Source of the DNA: Hahella sp. CCB-MM4
Lineage (GTDB): Bacteria > Pseudomonadota > Gammaproteobacteria > Pseudomonadales > Oleiphilaceae
DNA: 64,000 nucleotides
Reading direction: 5' to 3'
Assembly: GCF_002260525.1 (NCBI RefSeq)
Contig: NZ_MRYI01000010.1
Location: forward strand, 149,107 to 213,106
A model generated the notes under the pieces. That model saw nothing but the letters and a program-made list of their open reading frames with translations. It did no database searches and was not told where the DNA came from. Made by a program: the position numbers and the translations under genes. This document shows, one piece after another, positions 1-9,927 of this stretch. Numbering within the stretch: the stretch's first letter is position 1; each line of letters starts with the position of its first letter.

Positions 1-161
1 AAAACCGGGCGTTGCCCATGGCTGGCATAGGTCAGGACTTGCCCCCCCATCAGAGACACAGAGCCCACACAGTCATCCCTTTCTATATCCAGGACTTCAA
101 ATTCACCTGTGTTGCGGACAGAGATAGTCTTTAGGTCTGCTAAATCAATATCTATTGGCAT
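1..161 (-). CDS. D-hexose-6-phosphate mutarotase (YeaD-like), N-terminal fragment
   Basis: An open frame starts at ATG 161 on the minus strand and runs off the left edge, giving about 53 residues. Its sequence, with VSLMGGQVLTYASHGQRPV near the edge, resembles the first beta strands of aldose-1-epimerase-like hexose-6-phosphate mutarotases, where a conserved gGQv.sw...g..pvlw stretch occurs. That family interconverts hexose phosphate anomers in the cytoplasm. The catalytic residues lie outside the window, so the call rests on the N-terminus alone. It lies just downstream, in the same direction, of the hydrolase ending at 224. Confidence 0.55.
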   Translation of the reverse strand, partial: MPIDIDLADLKTISVRNTGEFEVLDIERDDCVGSVSLMGGQVLTYASHGQRPV

Positions 162-181
162 GCTGCTTATTAATCCTTGAA

Positions 182-235
182 TAGCTTTTGGTCTTTAAAT
201 AGCGTTTAGTCTTTAAACTGCTTTTAGTCTCTAAA
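182..235. repeat. Three 18-bp tandem repeats at a gene end
   Basis: Three consecutive 18-bp units (182-199, 200-217, 218-235) share the pattern TAGC.TTTAGTCTTTAAA with two to four differences. The third unit includes the stop codon and last codons of the minus-strand hydrolase gene, so the array looks like an outward duplication of that gene's 3' end. It fills the gap before the next gene. Confidence 0.75.
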
Positions 236-778
236 CAGCTTCGACATGGCCTTGAAACGTTCGCCGCCGGCTTCCCGTTGGAATTCAAACAAAGCCATTT
301 CCACGCAAGACGGAACGGCTCCGGCATCCTTCATTTTATCCAGCCCCAATTGGCGGTTCAGCGCCGAACGAGAGGAAATGGCGTCATTAATCGTGACTAC
401 CTGATAGCCGTTCTGAAGTAGGGCAATACAGCTCTGATAAACGCAGACGTGGCTTTCAATACCTGCCAAAAGCACTGTCTTTTTTCCTGTTTCCTGCAAC
501 GCTTCCACAAAAGCGGGTTCGCCGTAACAACCAAATGAGGTCTTGGGGATAGGTTGGAGGTGGGGAAGATGTTCAGCGACTTCTGCAATGGTCGGACCCA
601 GCTTATCAGGAACCTGTTCCATCCAGATGACGGGAAGTTCAAAGAGTAAGGCTCCCTGGACCAGGCGGCTGAGTTGTTTGAACAAAGATTCCCGCTCGGT
701 CATTAGTTGAGCCAGTTTGCCTTGGATATCGACCAATACCAGGACGCAGTCTTCGGCATTCAATAAGCCTGTGCTCAT
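224..778 (-). CDS. Isochorismatase-family cysteine hydrolase
   Basis: This 184-residue protein has the isochorismatase/nicotinamidase fold and length. The usual catalytic triad is visible as Asp17 in VDIQ, Lys79 in PKTSF and Cys112 in GIESHVCVY; the GIESHVCV block is typical of the YcaC/hydrolase subgroup rather than of true isochorismatases. Members hydrolyse amides or vinyl ethers in the cytoplasm, but the substrate cannot be read from the sequence. The start is the ATG at 778. The 3' end runs into an 18-bp tandem repeat. A second, divergent member of the same superfamily lies at 61444. Confidence 0.88.
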   Translation of the reverse strand: MSTGLLNAEDCVLVLVDIQGKLAQLMTERESLFKQLSRLVQGALLFELPVIWMEQVPDKLGPTIAEVAEHLPHLQPIPKTSFGCYGEPAFVEALQETGKKTVLLAGIESHVCVYQSCIALLQNGYQVVTINDAISSRSALNRQLGLDKMKDAGAVPSCVEMALFEFQREAGGERFKAMSKLFRD

Positions 779-851
779 GGATAGTCCTCGCTGTTGTAGT
801 AATTGGATTATAGCCCTATGGTAACTCAGTCTGCGCGATTGGAATAAGGTC

Positions 852-1370
852 TTATCGGATCAGACGTTCAATCAATGACGATAAACGGGGGTATTGGAGA
901 CTGAGAACGCCTTTTTCAGCCAATTCAAAATCCGAGTAATCAAATCCGGGTGTCATCAGGCAACAAACCAGCGTGTATCCTAATCGCGAATGATCGACCG
1001 GTTCGGCCGCGAGCCATTGGCCACCGGGAACAATGGCTTGTCGGGTAAGAGATGTTTCTGCACCAAGCAAGTCGGTATGGAGAGAGCCATCACCTTCTAT
1101 TCGGTGTATGGAAATCGGGTCTCCTTCCACGAATATCCAAACCTCCTCATTTCGGAGACGGTGCCACTGGGAATAGGCTCCCCTGGGCAATAGATAGTAA
1201 ATAATGGTGGCGGTAGGGCGTCTGCCGGAATCCGTATCTATCGATGTCGTAGAGGTGAAGATTCGCCGGTAATAGCCACCTTCAGGATGAGGTTCCAATT
1301 TAAGCTGGCGCAACAAAGACCTGGCATTCCGGGGTAATTCTTCCGGCAACGGGAGTGTATTAGTAGCCAT
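852..1370 (-). CDS. Cupin family protein (DUF985/Cupin_5)
   Basis: The 172-residue product matches the DUF985 cupin family: an N-terminal helix with LEPHPEGGYYRR, then TATIIYYLLPRGAYSQWHRLRNEEVWIFVEG, and PGGQWLAAEP. The His in QWHR and the Glu-Glu pair sit where cupins bind metal or ligand. Structures are known for the family (for example yeast Yml079), but no reaction has been firmly assigned, so the function stays open. It is a single minus-strand gene, 73 bp upstream of the hydrolase at 224-778 and possibly co-transcribed with it. Confidence 0.85.
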   Translation of the reverse strand: MATNTLPLPEELPRNARSLLRQLKLEPHPEGGYYRRIFTSTTSIDTDSGRRPTATIIYYLLPRGAYSQWHRLRNEEVWIFVEGDPISIHRIEGDGSLHTDLLGAETSLTRQAIVPGGQWLAAEPVDHSRLGYTLVCCLMTPGFDYSDFELAEKGVLSLQYPRLSSLIERLIR

Positions 1371-1493
1371 TGAACTTTTTAATCGTCCTTGGTTCCTGGT
1401 GAATAATCACTTTGTTCCTATTAGGATTACCACCCAGCCATTAGTTCACAAACCAACTATTAATATATATACCAATCAGGAGGGATCAGACAG

Positions 1494-2780
1494 TTGGCTT
1501 TCAGATTTACGCCCTTTCATTCCATGCTGCTGATCAGCCTGTATTTTGCACAGGGGTTTCCTGCCGGGCTGGTCGCCCATGTGCTGCCTCCGGTGATGAG
1601 GGAGCATGGCCTGCCCCTGGAATACATTGGATTCATTAAACTACTGGCATTGCCCTGGGTGTTGAAATTCATCTGGGCTCCCTGGGTGGATAAGCGAAAC
1701 CTGTTTGGTTGGGGGCAGCACAGGGGCTGGATTATTGCCATGATTGGCTGGTCCATGTTGATGCTCGGGCTGATGTCGCTGGTGGCACCAGAGCGGATGA
1801 CGCTTTTGATGATCAGCGGCTTCTTTGTGCTGATACTGGGGCTGAACCTTGGAGCTTCAACTCAGGATATCGCGACCGATGGTCTGGCAGTGAAGCTCTT
1901 GCCACCACCTTTAAGAGGCTGGGGAAACGCACTGCAGGTCGGCGGATATAAGATTGGCATGATTGTATGTTCCAGCCTGTTACTGATGTCGATAGATTTG
2001 GTGGGATGGTCGGTCAGCATCGGGTTTATGGTGGTCGTACTGGGTTTATGTCTGATTCCAGTTTTGATTTTTAATGAATCAAGCACTTTTCCGGACACTC
2101 CCGGAAGCGGTGAACGAGTTTCTGACAAGCACATTCCCTTGCCATTGGAGACCTATCTGGGGTTCCTGAAACAACCTGGAATTGTCTGGTGGATTGCCGT
2201 ACTGCTGATGTTTAAATTACCGGACAGTCTGGCCTCCGGGATGATTAAACCTATGCTCGTGGATGTGGGGTTGGATTTAAGTGAAATTGGCTCAATTACT
2301 TTGCTGTCATCGCTGGTAGGCGTGGCGGCCGTATTTGCCGGCGGTGGTGTATATGATCGGCTGGGGCCCCGCAACAGCCTGGCCGGTATGGCGATTCTTC
2401 AGGGGATCAGTCTGGCCAGTATCAGCCTTATCGCGGGAGGAAGTCTGTCGATGGGAGAGTTACTGGCGCTGACCATGTTTGAACAACTGGTCGACAGTAT
2501 GAGCAATGTCACATTGTTTGCCGTAATGATGCACTACTGTCGTCGCGAGCATGAGGGGGCTGACTATAGTTTTCAGGCATGTATACAGATTATGTTCGCC
2601 GGGCTTGGGAGTGTCTTGAGTGGAGTGGTGGCAGCACTGACCGGCTATGAGGTGCTTTATTGGATAGCAGGCGGGATCAGTGTCCTGATCGCCGCTCTGG
2701 TACTGCTTCATTTCCGTTACAGCTCACGTGCCCAGGATGAATGGCAACTGCAGCGTGAGCTTAGGCAAAAAGCGCTCTAA
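1494..2780 (+). CDS. MFS transporter, AmpG/RhtX-like
   Basis: The 428-residue protein is hydrophobic throughout with about twelve predicted membrane segments. The N-terminal part (YFAQGFPAGLVAHVLPPVMREHGLPLEYIGF) and the following LPWVLKFIWAPWVDK motif are typical of the AmpG, acetyl-CoA and RhtX/FptX branch of the major facilitator superfamily, which imports muropeptides or siderophores. The substrate is not decided by sequence, and I saw no Fur box upstream. The start is a TTG at 1494 with a strong AGGAGGG ribosome site about nine bases before it; ATG 1524 is a weaker alternative. Its 3' end overlaps the convergent SDR gene by four bases. Confidence 0.82.
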   Translation: MAFRFTPFHSMLLISLYFAQGFPAGLVAHVLPPVMREHGLPLEYIGFIKLLALPWVLKFIWAPWVDKRNLFGWGQHRGWIIAMIGWSMLMLGLMSLVAPERMTLLMISGFFVLILGLNLGASTQDIATDGLAVKLLPPPLRGWGNALQVGGYKIGMIVCSSLLLMSIDLVGWSVSIGFMVVVLGLCLIPVLIFNESSTFPDTPGSGERVSDKHIPLPLETYLGFLKQPGIVWWIAVLLMFKLPDSLASGMIKPMLVDVGLDLSEIGSITLLSSLVGVAAVFAGGGVYDRLGPRNSLAGMAILQGISLASISLIAGGSLSMGELLALTMFEQLVDSMSNVTLFAVMMHYCRREHEGADYSFQACIQIMFAGLGSVLSGVVAALTGYEVLYWIAGGISVLIAALVLLHFRYSSRAQDEWQLQRELRQKAL

Positions 2781-3550
2781 CGCATCAGACTCTTAACCAT
2801 GGGTGCTACCCAGGATCTGGGTAACCAGCGGGTGGTTTCTGTCATCATTTTATTCAGTACACCATGCACTACAACGGATTGGCCTTTCATCAGCGCCCGA
2901 TAAGCCTCCTTGGCCACCTGGCTGGCAGGCATAAGCTTGATATATTCCATCGCTTTGAGGTTGTCTGTTCCGGCCTTGTCGAAGAATTCAGACTCGGTCG
3001 GGCCCGGACACGAGGCGGTAACGGTGACGCCATCGTCAGCAAGTTCCGCATGCAGGGCTCGTGACAGTGACAGGACATAGGATTTGGTCGCGTTGTATAT
3101 GGCCATGCCCGGGCCGGGGATAAAGGCTGCGACGGACGCGATATTCAAAATGTAGCCGTTGCCCCGGTTGGAAAACTCTTTGCCGAACAGATGGCAAAGG
3201 GAGGTGAGGGTAGTGATATTGAGATAGAGAGTTTCCTCGCTGATTTCGCGAGGCTGGTCGATAAAGGCCCCGTAGTGGCCTCGTCCGGCATTGTTGACCA
3301 GGCAATCGATTTCCAAATTGCGGAATCTGACTTCGTCATGGAGTACCCGGGCAGAGTTTTCTTTGCTGAGATCAATGGCGATGCAGTGACTGTTCACGCC
3401 AAACTCATCTTTCAACTGTTTTGCCAGGTGTTCCAGCTGGGCTTGCCGACGGGCGACCAGTACCAGATTCCAGCCTTCGCCGGCAAACTGCCTGGCAAGT
3501 GCCAACCCAATACCCGAAGAAGCTCCGGTAATAAGTGCGGTTTTTGTCAT
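2777..3550 (-). CDS. Short-chain dehydrogenase/reductase (SDR)
   Basis: A classical SDR of 257 residues when started at ATG 3550, which has a ribosome site (AAGGAAA) and begins directly with the Rossmann fold. The cofactor motif TGASSGIG is near residue 8, NNAG near residue 84 and the active-site Ser...YNATK (YxxxK) in the middle. This subgroup (DltE/YqjQ-like) acts on unknown alcohols or ketones with NAD(P)H. A longer frame reaching 3679 exists but adds non-conserved residues. The gene converges on the MFS gene, with a four-base overlap at the stops. Confidence 0.87.
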   Translation of the reverse strand: MTKTALITGASSGIGLALARQFAGEGWNLVLVARRQAQLEHLAKQLKDEFGVNSHCIAIDLSKENSARVLHDEVRFRNLEIDCLVNNAGRGHYGAFIDQPREISEETLYLNITTLTSLCHLFGKEFSNRGNGYILNIASVAAFIPGPGMAIYNATKSYVLSLSRALHAELADDGVTVTASCPGPTESEFFDKAGTDNLKAMEYIKLMPASQVAKEAYRALMKGQSVVVHGVLNKMMTETTRWLPRSWVAPMVKSLMR

Positions 3551-3892
3551 GTATATGATTTCCTTGAGAAAGTGCGAAGTTGTAGGTCTCTTTATACTTT
3601 CTTTGAGTGCATTATTATGATTAAGGCGGTTGATAACGGATGTATCAGCCTGAAATATTATCAAGTGACCGTTGGTCATTTAAACTGCTGACGGGCATGA
3701 AGTAAATAACTCTTTGAATCACTGCAACGGATATATGCATGACTTTGGAAGACTTATATCTTGAAATACAAGGGAAAATACGGGGAATTGGATACCATCA
3801 TTCCAAATTCGCCATAAAACTCTGTTTCAAATCGACCGAACTTGATAAGCTGCCTATCCATCGTGATCAGGCCCGGACCTCATTCAATCTGC

Positions 3893-5851
3893 ATGAATAG
3901 TCCAGAATCCAAGAACTTTATTGAAATCAACTTTCCTGTTCTCCGCCGTCGCACTGATCGGATGTTGCGTGGGGCGGGGCAGTTGGCTGTCAGTACTGTC
4001 AAACTCCCGAGCGCTTTTGGTCCTTTGATGCACTTGCTGTTAAGTGAGGAATCGATTGACCGGGAGCAATTGTCTGATGAGCTTGATAAGCTGTTCGAAG
4101 TTCTCTATCAGCATCCCATATCTGAACAGTCCCGGGCACTGACCCGCTATCTGCGCAAGTACAAGTTAATCCCCAATGAAGAGACCACTGAAGGGCTGAT
4201 CCAGTTTCTGGTGAAGCAGGTGGTATCCCGCAGTCCGGTGGAAGTTCCTGAGGCGTTGGTTGATGAATTCTGGGATTTTTTCCAAGAATTGATCAGTGCG
4301 CCAGAGCTTAAAGGACTGGTTGAGCTCAACCTTGAAATTATCCGCTCGGTGCTCAGAACCTATGAGCCACTACTGGTGGATCTGGTCAATCGTACCAAGC
4401 ATTTGCGTCGGGTTAACCAGGTCGCTATCGGCGATATGATGATCAAGGCCCGGGTGCTGCGCAGCGATTTGATTATATTACGACGACAGATTCGCGCCAT
4501 TCGCTATATCAAGCCGTTCCTGCAAACCGATCCCAGGGATTTTGCCAGCCAGGCACAGATAGTGGCCCAGATGGTAAGCGAGTTCGGGCCGTTATTTATC
4601 AAAATGGCTCAGGTCGCTGCAGCCAATGCAGACTTTCTTCCAGAGGAAATTGCCAGAGAGCTTCGGGTATTCCAGCAGGATGTCAGTCCGATGACGGCTG
4701 ATGAGGTCAATCAGGCATTTCTTGAGTGCTATGGCAAAACTCCACAGGAAATATATTTCAGCTTTGATATATCAAAGCCCCTGCGTTCCGGCTCCATAGG
4801 ATCAGTCTATGTTGCGAAAAAACCGGTGGTCAGGGAAGGAGAGGAAGTACTGATTCCGGTGGTGGTCAAGGTATCCCGGCATAATCTTGAGAGGGAATTT
4901 CAGATGGGAGCTCTGGCGCTGGAGCTGATGCTGATTTCCAGTCAATATTGGGCGCCTCACTCCAAGCTGCTGCCATTTCTTGAAGCTATGTCCAAACAGG
5001 TGAAAGAGTTCACCCGGGGATTTGAGCAGGAACTGAATTTTGAAGGCGAGGCGGCGATACAGAATCGCTTCTATGAGCGCTCCCAGGAAGGGGAATGCTG
5101 GTCAGTGCCGCGGTTATATTCAGCCACCGGAAGGGTCATTGAGATGGAATATCTCGACACGGCAGTGTCTGTCGACCGACTGGTGAAAGAACTGGCCGGT
5201 GCGGATCGAGGCGATACCCAGCGCCATATTGCCCAGCGTTTTCTGTATACCGTGCTGCAGCATATCCTGGTTTACCAGGAATTCCATGGAGACCTGCATC
5301 CGGGGAATATCATGGTTACCCCTGAAGGTCGGCTCTATCTGATTGATTGGGGTAACACTGTTGCAATGGAAGGTAAGTGGTCACTGGTATGGGACTACAT
5401 TGTCGGAGCTCTGACGGCGGATATTGATAAGCTGACAGAGGCTCTGATCGACATGAGCACTCACCCGGAAGACAATCGCCAGCGCCGTGAGGCGATACGT
5501 GAGGCGCTGGCTGAAACACTGGCCAAGAAGCAGGTACAACCCCTGGGGAGTAAACCCTGGAAGGTTCTGTTGAAGGAAGGACGCCCAGGAATACACCGAC
5601 GCTTACAAGCGGTTATGCACCTGCTTTCAAACACTTATCAAATGGGCATTATTGTACAGAGTGACTATTTACATCTCAGTCGCTCGCTAACAGCCATGGC
5701 AGGTACCTACCTTAATCTGTACGAAGGCTTGCCCAGAACACAATTAATGACTGACCTTGGAACAGGTGTCGTTCTGTTCCCTTATCACCTGACCAAAGAC
5801 CGGATTCAGAACCGTCTGCGGAGATTCCAGGACCGCCTGTTGCCGGGTTGA
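3893..5851 (+). CDS. AarF/UbiB-family (ABC1) atypical kinase-like protein
   Basis: A protein of 652 residues if ATG 3893 is used; an in-frame TTG at 3842 would add 17 residues. The C-terminal two thirds is an ABC1/UbiB kinase-like domain. A KxGQ-type motif reads KMAQ near residue 232, a glycine-rich SIGSVYVAKKP follows, then VVKVS with the ATP-site Lys, and HGDLHPGNIM (about 465) with LIDWG (about 482) form the catalytic and metal loops. The N-terminal ~200 residues are extra and helical. Relatives support ubiquinone biosynthesis or lipid homeostasis; the A-for-G change in KxGQ and the long N-terminus suggest a paralog rather than UbiB itself. Confidence 0.85.
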   Translation: MNSPESKNFIEINFPVLRRRTDRMLRGAGQLAVSTVKLPSAFGPLMHLLLSEESIDREQLSDELDKLFEVLYQHPISEQSRALTRYLRKYKLIPNEETTEGLIQFLVKQVVSRSPVEVPEALVDEFWDFFQELISAPELKGLVELNLEIIRSVLRTYEPLLVDLVNRTKHLRRVNQVAIGDMMIKARVLRSDLIILRRQIRAIRYIKPFLQTDPRDFASQAQIVAQMVSEFGPLFIKMAQVAAANADFLPEEIARELRVFQQDVSPMTADEVNQAFLECYGKTPQEIYFSFDISKPLRSGSIGSVYVAKKPVVREGEEVLIPVVVKVSRHNLEREFQMGALALELMLISSQYWAPHSKLLPFLEAMSKQVKEFTRGFEQELNFEGEAAIQNRFYERSQEGECWSVPRLYSATGRVIEMEYLDTAVSVDRLVKELAGADRGDTQRHIAQRFLYTVLQHILVYQEFHGDLHPGNIMVTPEGRLYLIDWGNTVAMEGKWSLVWDYIVGALTADIDKLTEALIDMSTHPEDNRQRREAIREALAETLAKKQVQPLGSKPWKVLLKEGRPGIHRRLQAVMHLLSNTYQMGIIVQSDYLHLSRSLTAMAGTYLNLYEGLPRTQLMTDLGTGVVLFPYHLTKDRIQNRLRRFQDRLLPG

Positions 5852-6217
5852 GGTATCTTATCCATCAACGGGCACCCGTCTTCTTTTCGATCAAGTCACA
5901 TTTTGGAAAAAACCTTTTAGCCTTTGGTCTTAAATTATTTCAATTGAAATACAGGAAGGGGTAAAAAGAAGTTATTGAATTTCAAATATTTTGACGTACA
6001 AACTAATAATTAAGTTTACATAACATTACAAACAGGGTGCGCCAGATACAAAAATTAACTCTATACAGGCCATAGACAGCCGGGTACACTGACTGGGTGG
6101 TTAAATGTTAGTCAGTTTTGCCCGAAAGATATTGCATTGGAAGCTGTATCAGAGCTGATGGTTTTACACGAATTGACAGTAGCGTGGCAAAACACAAGTA
6201 GTACAGCTGAGTAGCAG
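5852..6217. other. 366-bp intergenic region, no gene seen
   Basis: AT-rich spacer between the UbiB-like gene and the DUF3135 gene. A small hairpin is possible at 6088-6116 (ACTGACT pairing with AGTCAGT, followed by TTTTG). No convincing open frame or known RNA was recognised. Confidence 0.5.
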
Positions 6218-6568
6218 ATGGAACTTCCAAATTTCGATTTATTGTTGGAAATGGCACAAAAGCGTCCGGAAGAACTCGAAGCCCTGCGAGAGCAGATGGT
6301 GGAGAATGTCATATCGTCCGCGCGCAGTGAATACCAGAATCGTCTGAGAGGCTTGCAGTTTCAGATCGATATGACCCGTGCCAAATCCAAAACACCTCTC
6401 GCAGCCTGCATGCGTATCAGTGAGCTCATGTATGAGTCTTTCTCTGAACTGCATTTCTATCTGAACGAGCCCCTCGAATACCAGGAGCAACGACGTAGCC
6501 GTGAAACCCAGCAGGCGGCTAATGTTGTTAACCTGAACGATTATAAGGCCCGCAAGAGTCAGGAGTAG
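6218..6568 (+). CDS. DUF3135 domain protein
   Basis: This 116-residue cytoplasmic protein matches DUF3135, a small helical family of Gammaproteobacteria with the pattern LPxFDxLxxMAQxxPExLExLR at the N-terminus and RLRGLQFQIDMxRxxxKxPLxACxRISxLMxES in the middle, both clearly present. No function is known. The start is ATG 6218, immediately before the conserved region. It precedes the pseudouridine synthase gene in the same direction, 96 bp apart. Confidence 0.82.
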   Translation: MELPNFDLLLEMAQKRPEELEALREQMVENVISSARSEYQNRLRGLQFQIDMTRAKSKTPLAACMRISELMYESFSELHFYLNEPLEYQEQRRSRETQQAANVVNLNDYKARKSQE

Positions 6569-6664
6569 AGCCAGTCTCTCTGGAGCTCCTTATTGTTCCC
6601 GCGGACATGGTATGCTAGCGCCCCTTTAAATATCTCTGCTTGAAGCAGTCTCTACGGAGGGGCG

Positions 6665-7408
6665 GTGCCGTCACATTTTTCTTCAGTAAATCCATTAATT
6701 CATCCGGCCTTTTCTGTTGTTGAGGAGCAGCCGGAATTTGTAGTGATTAACAAATCGCCGGGAATTGGATTTCACGATGAGTCTTCCGAGCCCGGAATCT
6801 GCACGATCGTCCAGAACACACTGGGATATCCTGTATTTCCCGTTCATCGCCTCGATAAACCGACTTCCGGATTGTTGATTCTTCCCAAGTCGGCGGCAAT
6901 GGCTAAAACAATGACAGAAGAATTTTCCCAGCACCGGGTGGAAAAATACTATCTGGCATTGAGTGATCAAAAGCCTTCGAAGAAACAAGGCTGGGTCACT
7001 GGAGACATGGTGAAATCGCGAGGTGGGGCCTGGAAGTTAACCCGGGAAAAGAAGAATCCCGCGGTAACCTATTTCTACAGTAGGAGTCTGATACCCGGCG
7101 TCCGCTGTTTTCTGTTGCGCCTCTATAGCGGCAAAACCCATCAGGCAAGGGTGGCACTGAAAAGCCTGGGAGCGCCAATTCTGGGAGATACTCGATACGG
7201 AGGTGGATCTGTCTGGCAAGAGGGGGGCAATGTCGACCGATTATATCTGCATGCCTTTGCGATGAGATTCAAATGTCTGGGACGGGAATGGTGTTTTCTA
7301 CAAACGCCTGATCAGGGACTGTTGTTTCAGGAGTTCAGCAGGTCCTCTCTGATGGGGGACTGGCAATCACCATGGGAGCTGACCTGGCCGGCATCTGCCG
7401 GCGGTTAA
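6665..7408 (+). CDS. RluA-family pseudouridine synthase (TIGR01621-like)
   Basis: A 247-residue RNA pseudouridine synthase without an S4 domain. The catalytic loop HRLDKPTSGLLIL is near residue 60, with the nucleophilic Asp in HRLD; the KYYLAL and GKTHQARVALKSLGAPILGD blocks of the RluA family follow. It isomerises uridine to pseudouridine in rRNA or tRNA; the exact target site is not known for this short subgroup. The start is a GTG at 6665 with the ribosome site ACGGAGGGG just upstream. Confidence 0.87.
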   Translation: MPSHFSSVNPLIHPAFSVVEEQPEFVVINKSPGIGFHDESSEPGICTIVQNTLGYPVFPVHRLDKPTSGLLILPKSAAMAKTMTEEFSQHRVEKYYLALSDQKPSKKQGWVTGDMVKSRGGAWKLTREKKNPAVTYFYSRSLIPGVRCFLLRLYSGKTHQARVALKSLGAPILGDTRYGGGSVWQEGGNVDRLYLHAFAMRFKCLGREWCFLQTPDQGLLFQEFSRSSLMGDWQSPWELTWPASAGG

Positions 7409-7452
7409 CACGGGAAGAGCAGGGGAGTGCGCACTTCAGTATGCTTTCCTTT

Positions 7453-7677
7453 TTAATGTGCTTTCACTTTGGTTTCGCCGCAGCGGGCGCATTTATAAAC
7501 GGTCACCAGTTTTCCTAATTTGACGTCAAACTGCTTGTTGTTCTGTATCTCCCACTTGTGAAAACCGTTGCGACACAAGGTTTTCCCCTTGTGTTTGTCT
7601 TTCAGGGACGGTCTTTTGAAAGGAACAACGTCTCCCACTTTCTCTTGCCTCATGGATATCTGGATTTTGGTCATCAT
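7453..7677 (-). CDS. Small zinc-ribbon-like hypothetical protein
   Basis: A 74-residue basic protein. After a polar N-terminus rich in Lys and Arg it has one isolated Cys (TLCRNGFHKWEI) and a later CxxC pair (YKCARCGET), which together with the intervening His could hold a zinc ion as in small zinc ribbons. I recognise it only as a conserved-hypothetical type; nucleic acid or protein binding is inference. The start could be either of two adjacent ATGs (7677 or 7674). It lies convergent to the pseudouridine synthase gene. Confidence 0.6.
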   Translation of the reverse strand: MMTKIQISMRQEKVGDVVPFKRPSLKDKHKGKTLCRNGFHKWEIQNNKQFDVKLGKLVTVYKCARCGETKVKAH

Positions 7678-7876
7678 ACACCAGACTCATTTCTCACCGA
7701 ATGCTTGAAATGTTCTTTTTTGCCCCCATCTTCTGCCGTCATGTAGTGGAGGATAGTGAATGATTCCTCCAGCGGGCAGCCAAGTCCGCGCTAAATACTG
7801 AAAATTTCACATAGCTTTTTCATAAAACTTATTCATTTAACTTTTCATTTAACTAAGGTCAGGAGTTTAATCACCG

Positions 7877-9796
7877 ATGACGACTGCAGCGCCAAAAGAA
7901 ACCTTGGGGTTCCAAACCGAGGTCAAACAGCTACTTCACCTGATGATCCATTCACTCTACAGCAACAAGGAAATTTTCCTTCGTGAGCTGGTATCCAACG
8001 CCTCTGATGCTCTGGATAAATTGCGGTTTCAGGGCCTTAGCGATGAGTCGTTGTATGAGGGTGATGAGCAACTGAAGATCCGTTTGGAGTTTGATGCTGA
8101 AAACAGCACGGTGACTCTGACTGATAACGGTATTGGTATGACCCGGGATGAAGTGATTCAGAACCTGGGAACCATCGCGAAATCAGGTACTTCTGAGTTT
8201 TTGGCAAGCCTTTCCGGAGATCAGAAGAAAGATGCCAAACTGATCGGCCAGTTTGGGGTAGGCTTTTACAGTGCGTTTATCGTGGCTGATCGGGTTGAGG
8301 TGTTTACCCGCCGGGCAGGTACTGATGCCTCTGAAGGGGTGCACTGGGAATCCCATGGTGAAGGTGAGTTCTCTATCGAGTCGACAGAGAAAACTGAACG
8401 GGGCACCCAGATCGTTCTGCACCTGAAGGAAGATGAAAAAGAGTTTGCCAACAGCTGGCGTTTGCGCAGTCTGGTGAAAAAATATTCCGACCATATTTCT
8501 TTCCCGGTAGAAATGCTGAAAGAAGATATGGGAGGAATGGACGAAGAAGGCGAAGAGAAGAAAGAAGAAAAGCCTGTGGAATTTGAATCGGTTAACGAAG
8601 CCACTGCATTGTGGACGTTGCCGAAATCCGAAGTAAAAGACGAGGATTACAAGGAATTCTACAAGCACATCTCCCACGACTTCTCTGATCCTATTCTTTG
8701 GGCTCATAACCGTGTGGAAGGTAACCTGGATTACACCAGCCTGTTATATGTTCCCGCCAAAGCTCCTTATGACCTGTATAACCGGGAAGCGCCGCGTGGC
8801 CTGAAGCTGTACATCCAACGTGTGTTCATTATGGATGATGCGGAGCAGTTTTTGCCGCTGTACCTGAGATTCATCAAAGGTGTGGTGGACACGAATGACC
8901 TGTCCCTGAACGTTTCCCGTGAGATTCTGCAGAACGACAAAGCAGTGGACAGCATGCGCTCAGCCTTAACCAAGCGTGTGTTGGATATGCTGACCAAGCT
9001 GGCGAAAGACGATGCAGAGCAATATCAGTCTTTCTGGGATGAGTTCGGACGTGTGTTGAAAGAAGGTCCGGCAGAGGACTACGCTAACCGCGAAAAAGTG
9101 GCCAAGCTATTTAGATTCTCCTCCACAGTGGACAAAGACGGCAAGCAGACTCAGTCTCTGGATGATTATATTGGCCGTATGAAAGCCAGCCAGGAGAAGA
9201 TCTACTTCATTACTGCTGAATCATACGAAGCAGGTCTGCGCAGCCCGCATTTGGAAATCTTCCGCAAGAAAGATATCGAAGTGTTGATCATGCACGACCG
9301 TATTGATGAGTGGCTGATGAGTCACCTGAATGAATATGACGGTAAGCACTTCCAGGATATCGCCAAAGGTGAACTGGATCTTGGTGACGCTGAAGACAAG
9401 GAAGAGAAAGAGAAGCAGGAAAAGGCCAGTAAAGAAGCTGAGCCGCTGATTAACCGGATCAAGGATGTGCTGAAAGACGAAGTGGCCGAAGTTCGTGTCA
9501 CCCACCGTCTGACAGACTCTCCAGCCTGTCTTGTCGTAGGCGAATACGATATGGGTCTGCAGATGAGAAAAATTATGGAAGCCGCCGGTCAACAGGTTCC
9601 GGAAAGCAAACCGATATTCGAAATCAATCCGGAGCATCCTTTGGTGACCCGATTGAAAGAAGAGCAGGATGAGCGCTTCGATGATCTGGCCCACGTGTTA
9701 TTCGACCAGGCCAAACTGGCGGGCGGGGAACACTTGAAAGATCCGGCCACCTACGTAAACCGCTTAAACAAGTTGCTGCTTGAGTTGTCCAGGTAG
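7877..9796 (+). CDS. htpG: Molecular chaperone HtpG (Hsp90)
   Basis: A 639-residue bacterial Hsp90, close to the usual 620-640. The N-terminal ATP-binding domain has the GHKL motifs: [33 protein letters not shown] and [11 protein letters not shown]. An acidic, Lys-rich linker (GEEKKEEKP) leads to the middle domain with [10 protein letters not shown], and the C-terminal dimerisation domain follows. It refolds client proteins in the cytoplasm, usually together with DnaK. It is monocistronic, with an AGGAGT ribosome site before ATG 7877 and a strong terminator right after the stop. No heat-shock promoter was firmly identified. Confidence 0.97.
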
Positions 9797-9813
9797 TATC
9801 TTTCTCCGTGATG

Positions 9814-9843
9814 AAAATACCCCGCTTGTCGGGGTATTTTTTT
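9814..9843 (+). terminator. Rho-independent terminator of htpG
   Basis: A 10-bp perfect stem (AAAATACCCC with GGGGTATTTT), a seven-base loop and a continuing T run lie 18 bases after the htpG stop codon. Confidence 0.92.
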
Positions 9844-9927
9844 GTGAATGACATAACAATCTTTGCGTCGCGTGTGCGTCAGTGCTGTCGTTCCTAATCG
9901 ATACCGAATTTGTACAGGGATAGAACC

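Noticed and set aside
3191..3691. 166-residue frame on the plus strand opposite the SDR gene
   Set aside because: Antisense to conserved SDR motifs; no ribosome site or family features.
8183..8707. 174-residue frame on the minus strand within htpG
   Set aside because: It is a shadow of the strongly coding htpG frame, with a composition that follows the reverse complement of acidic/lysine codons.
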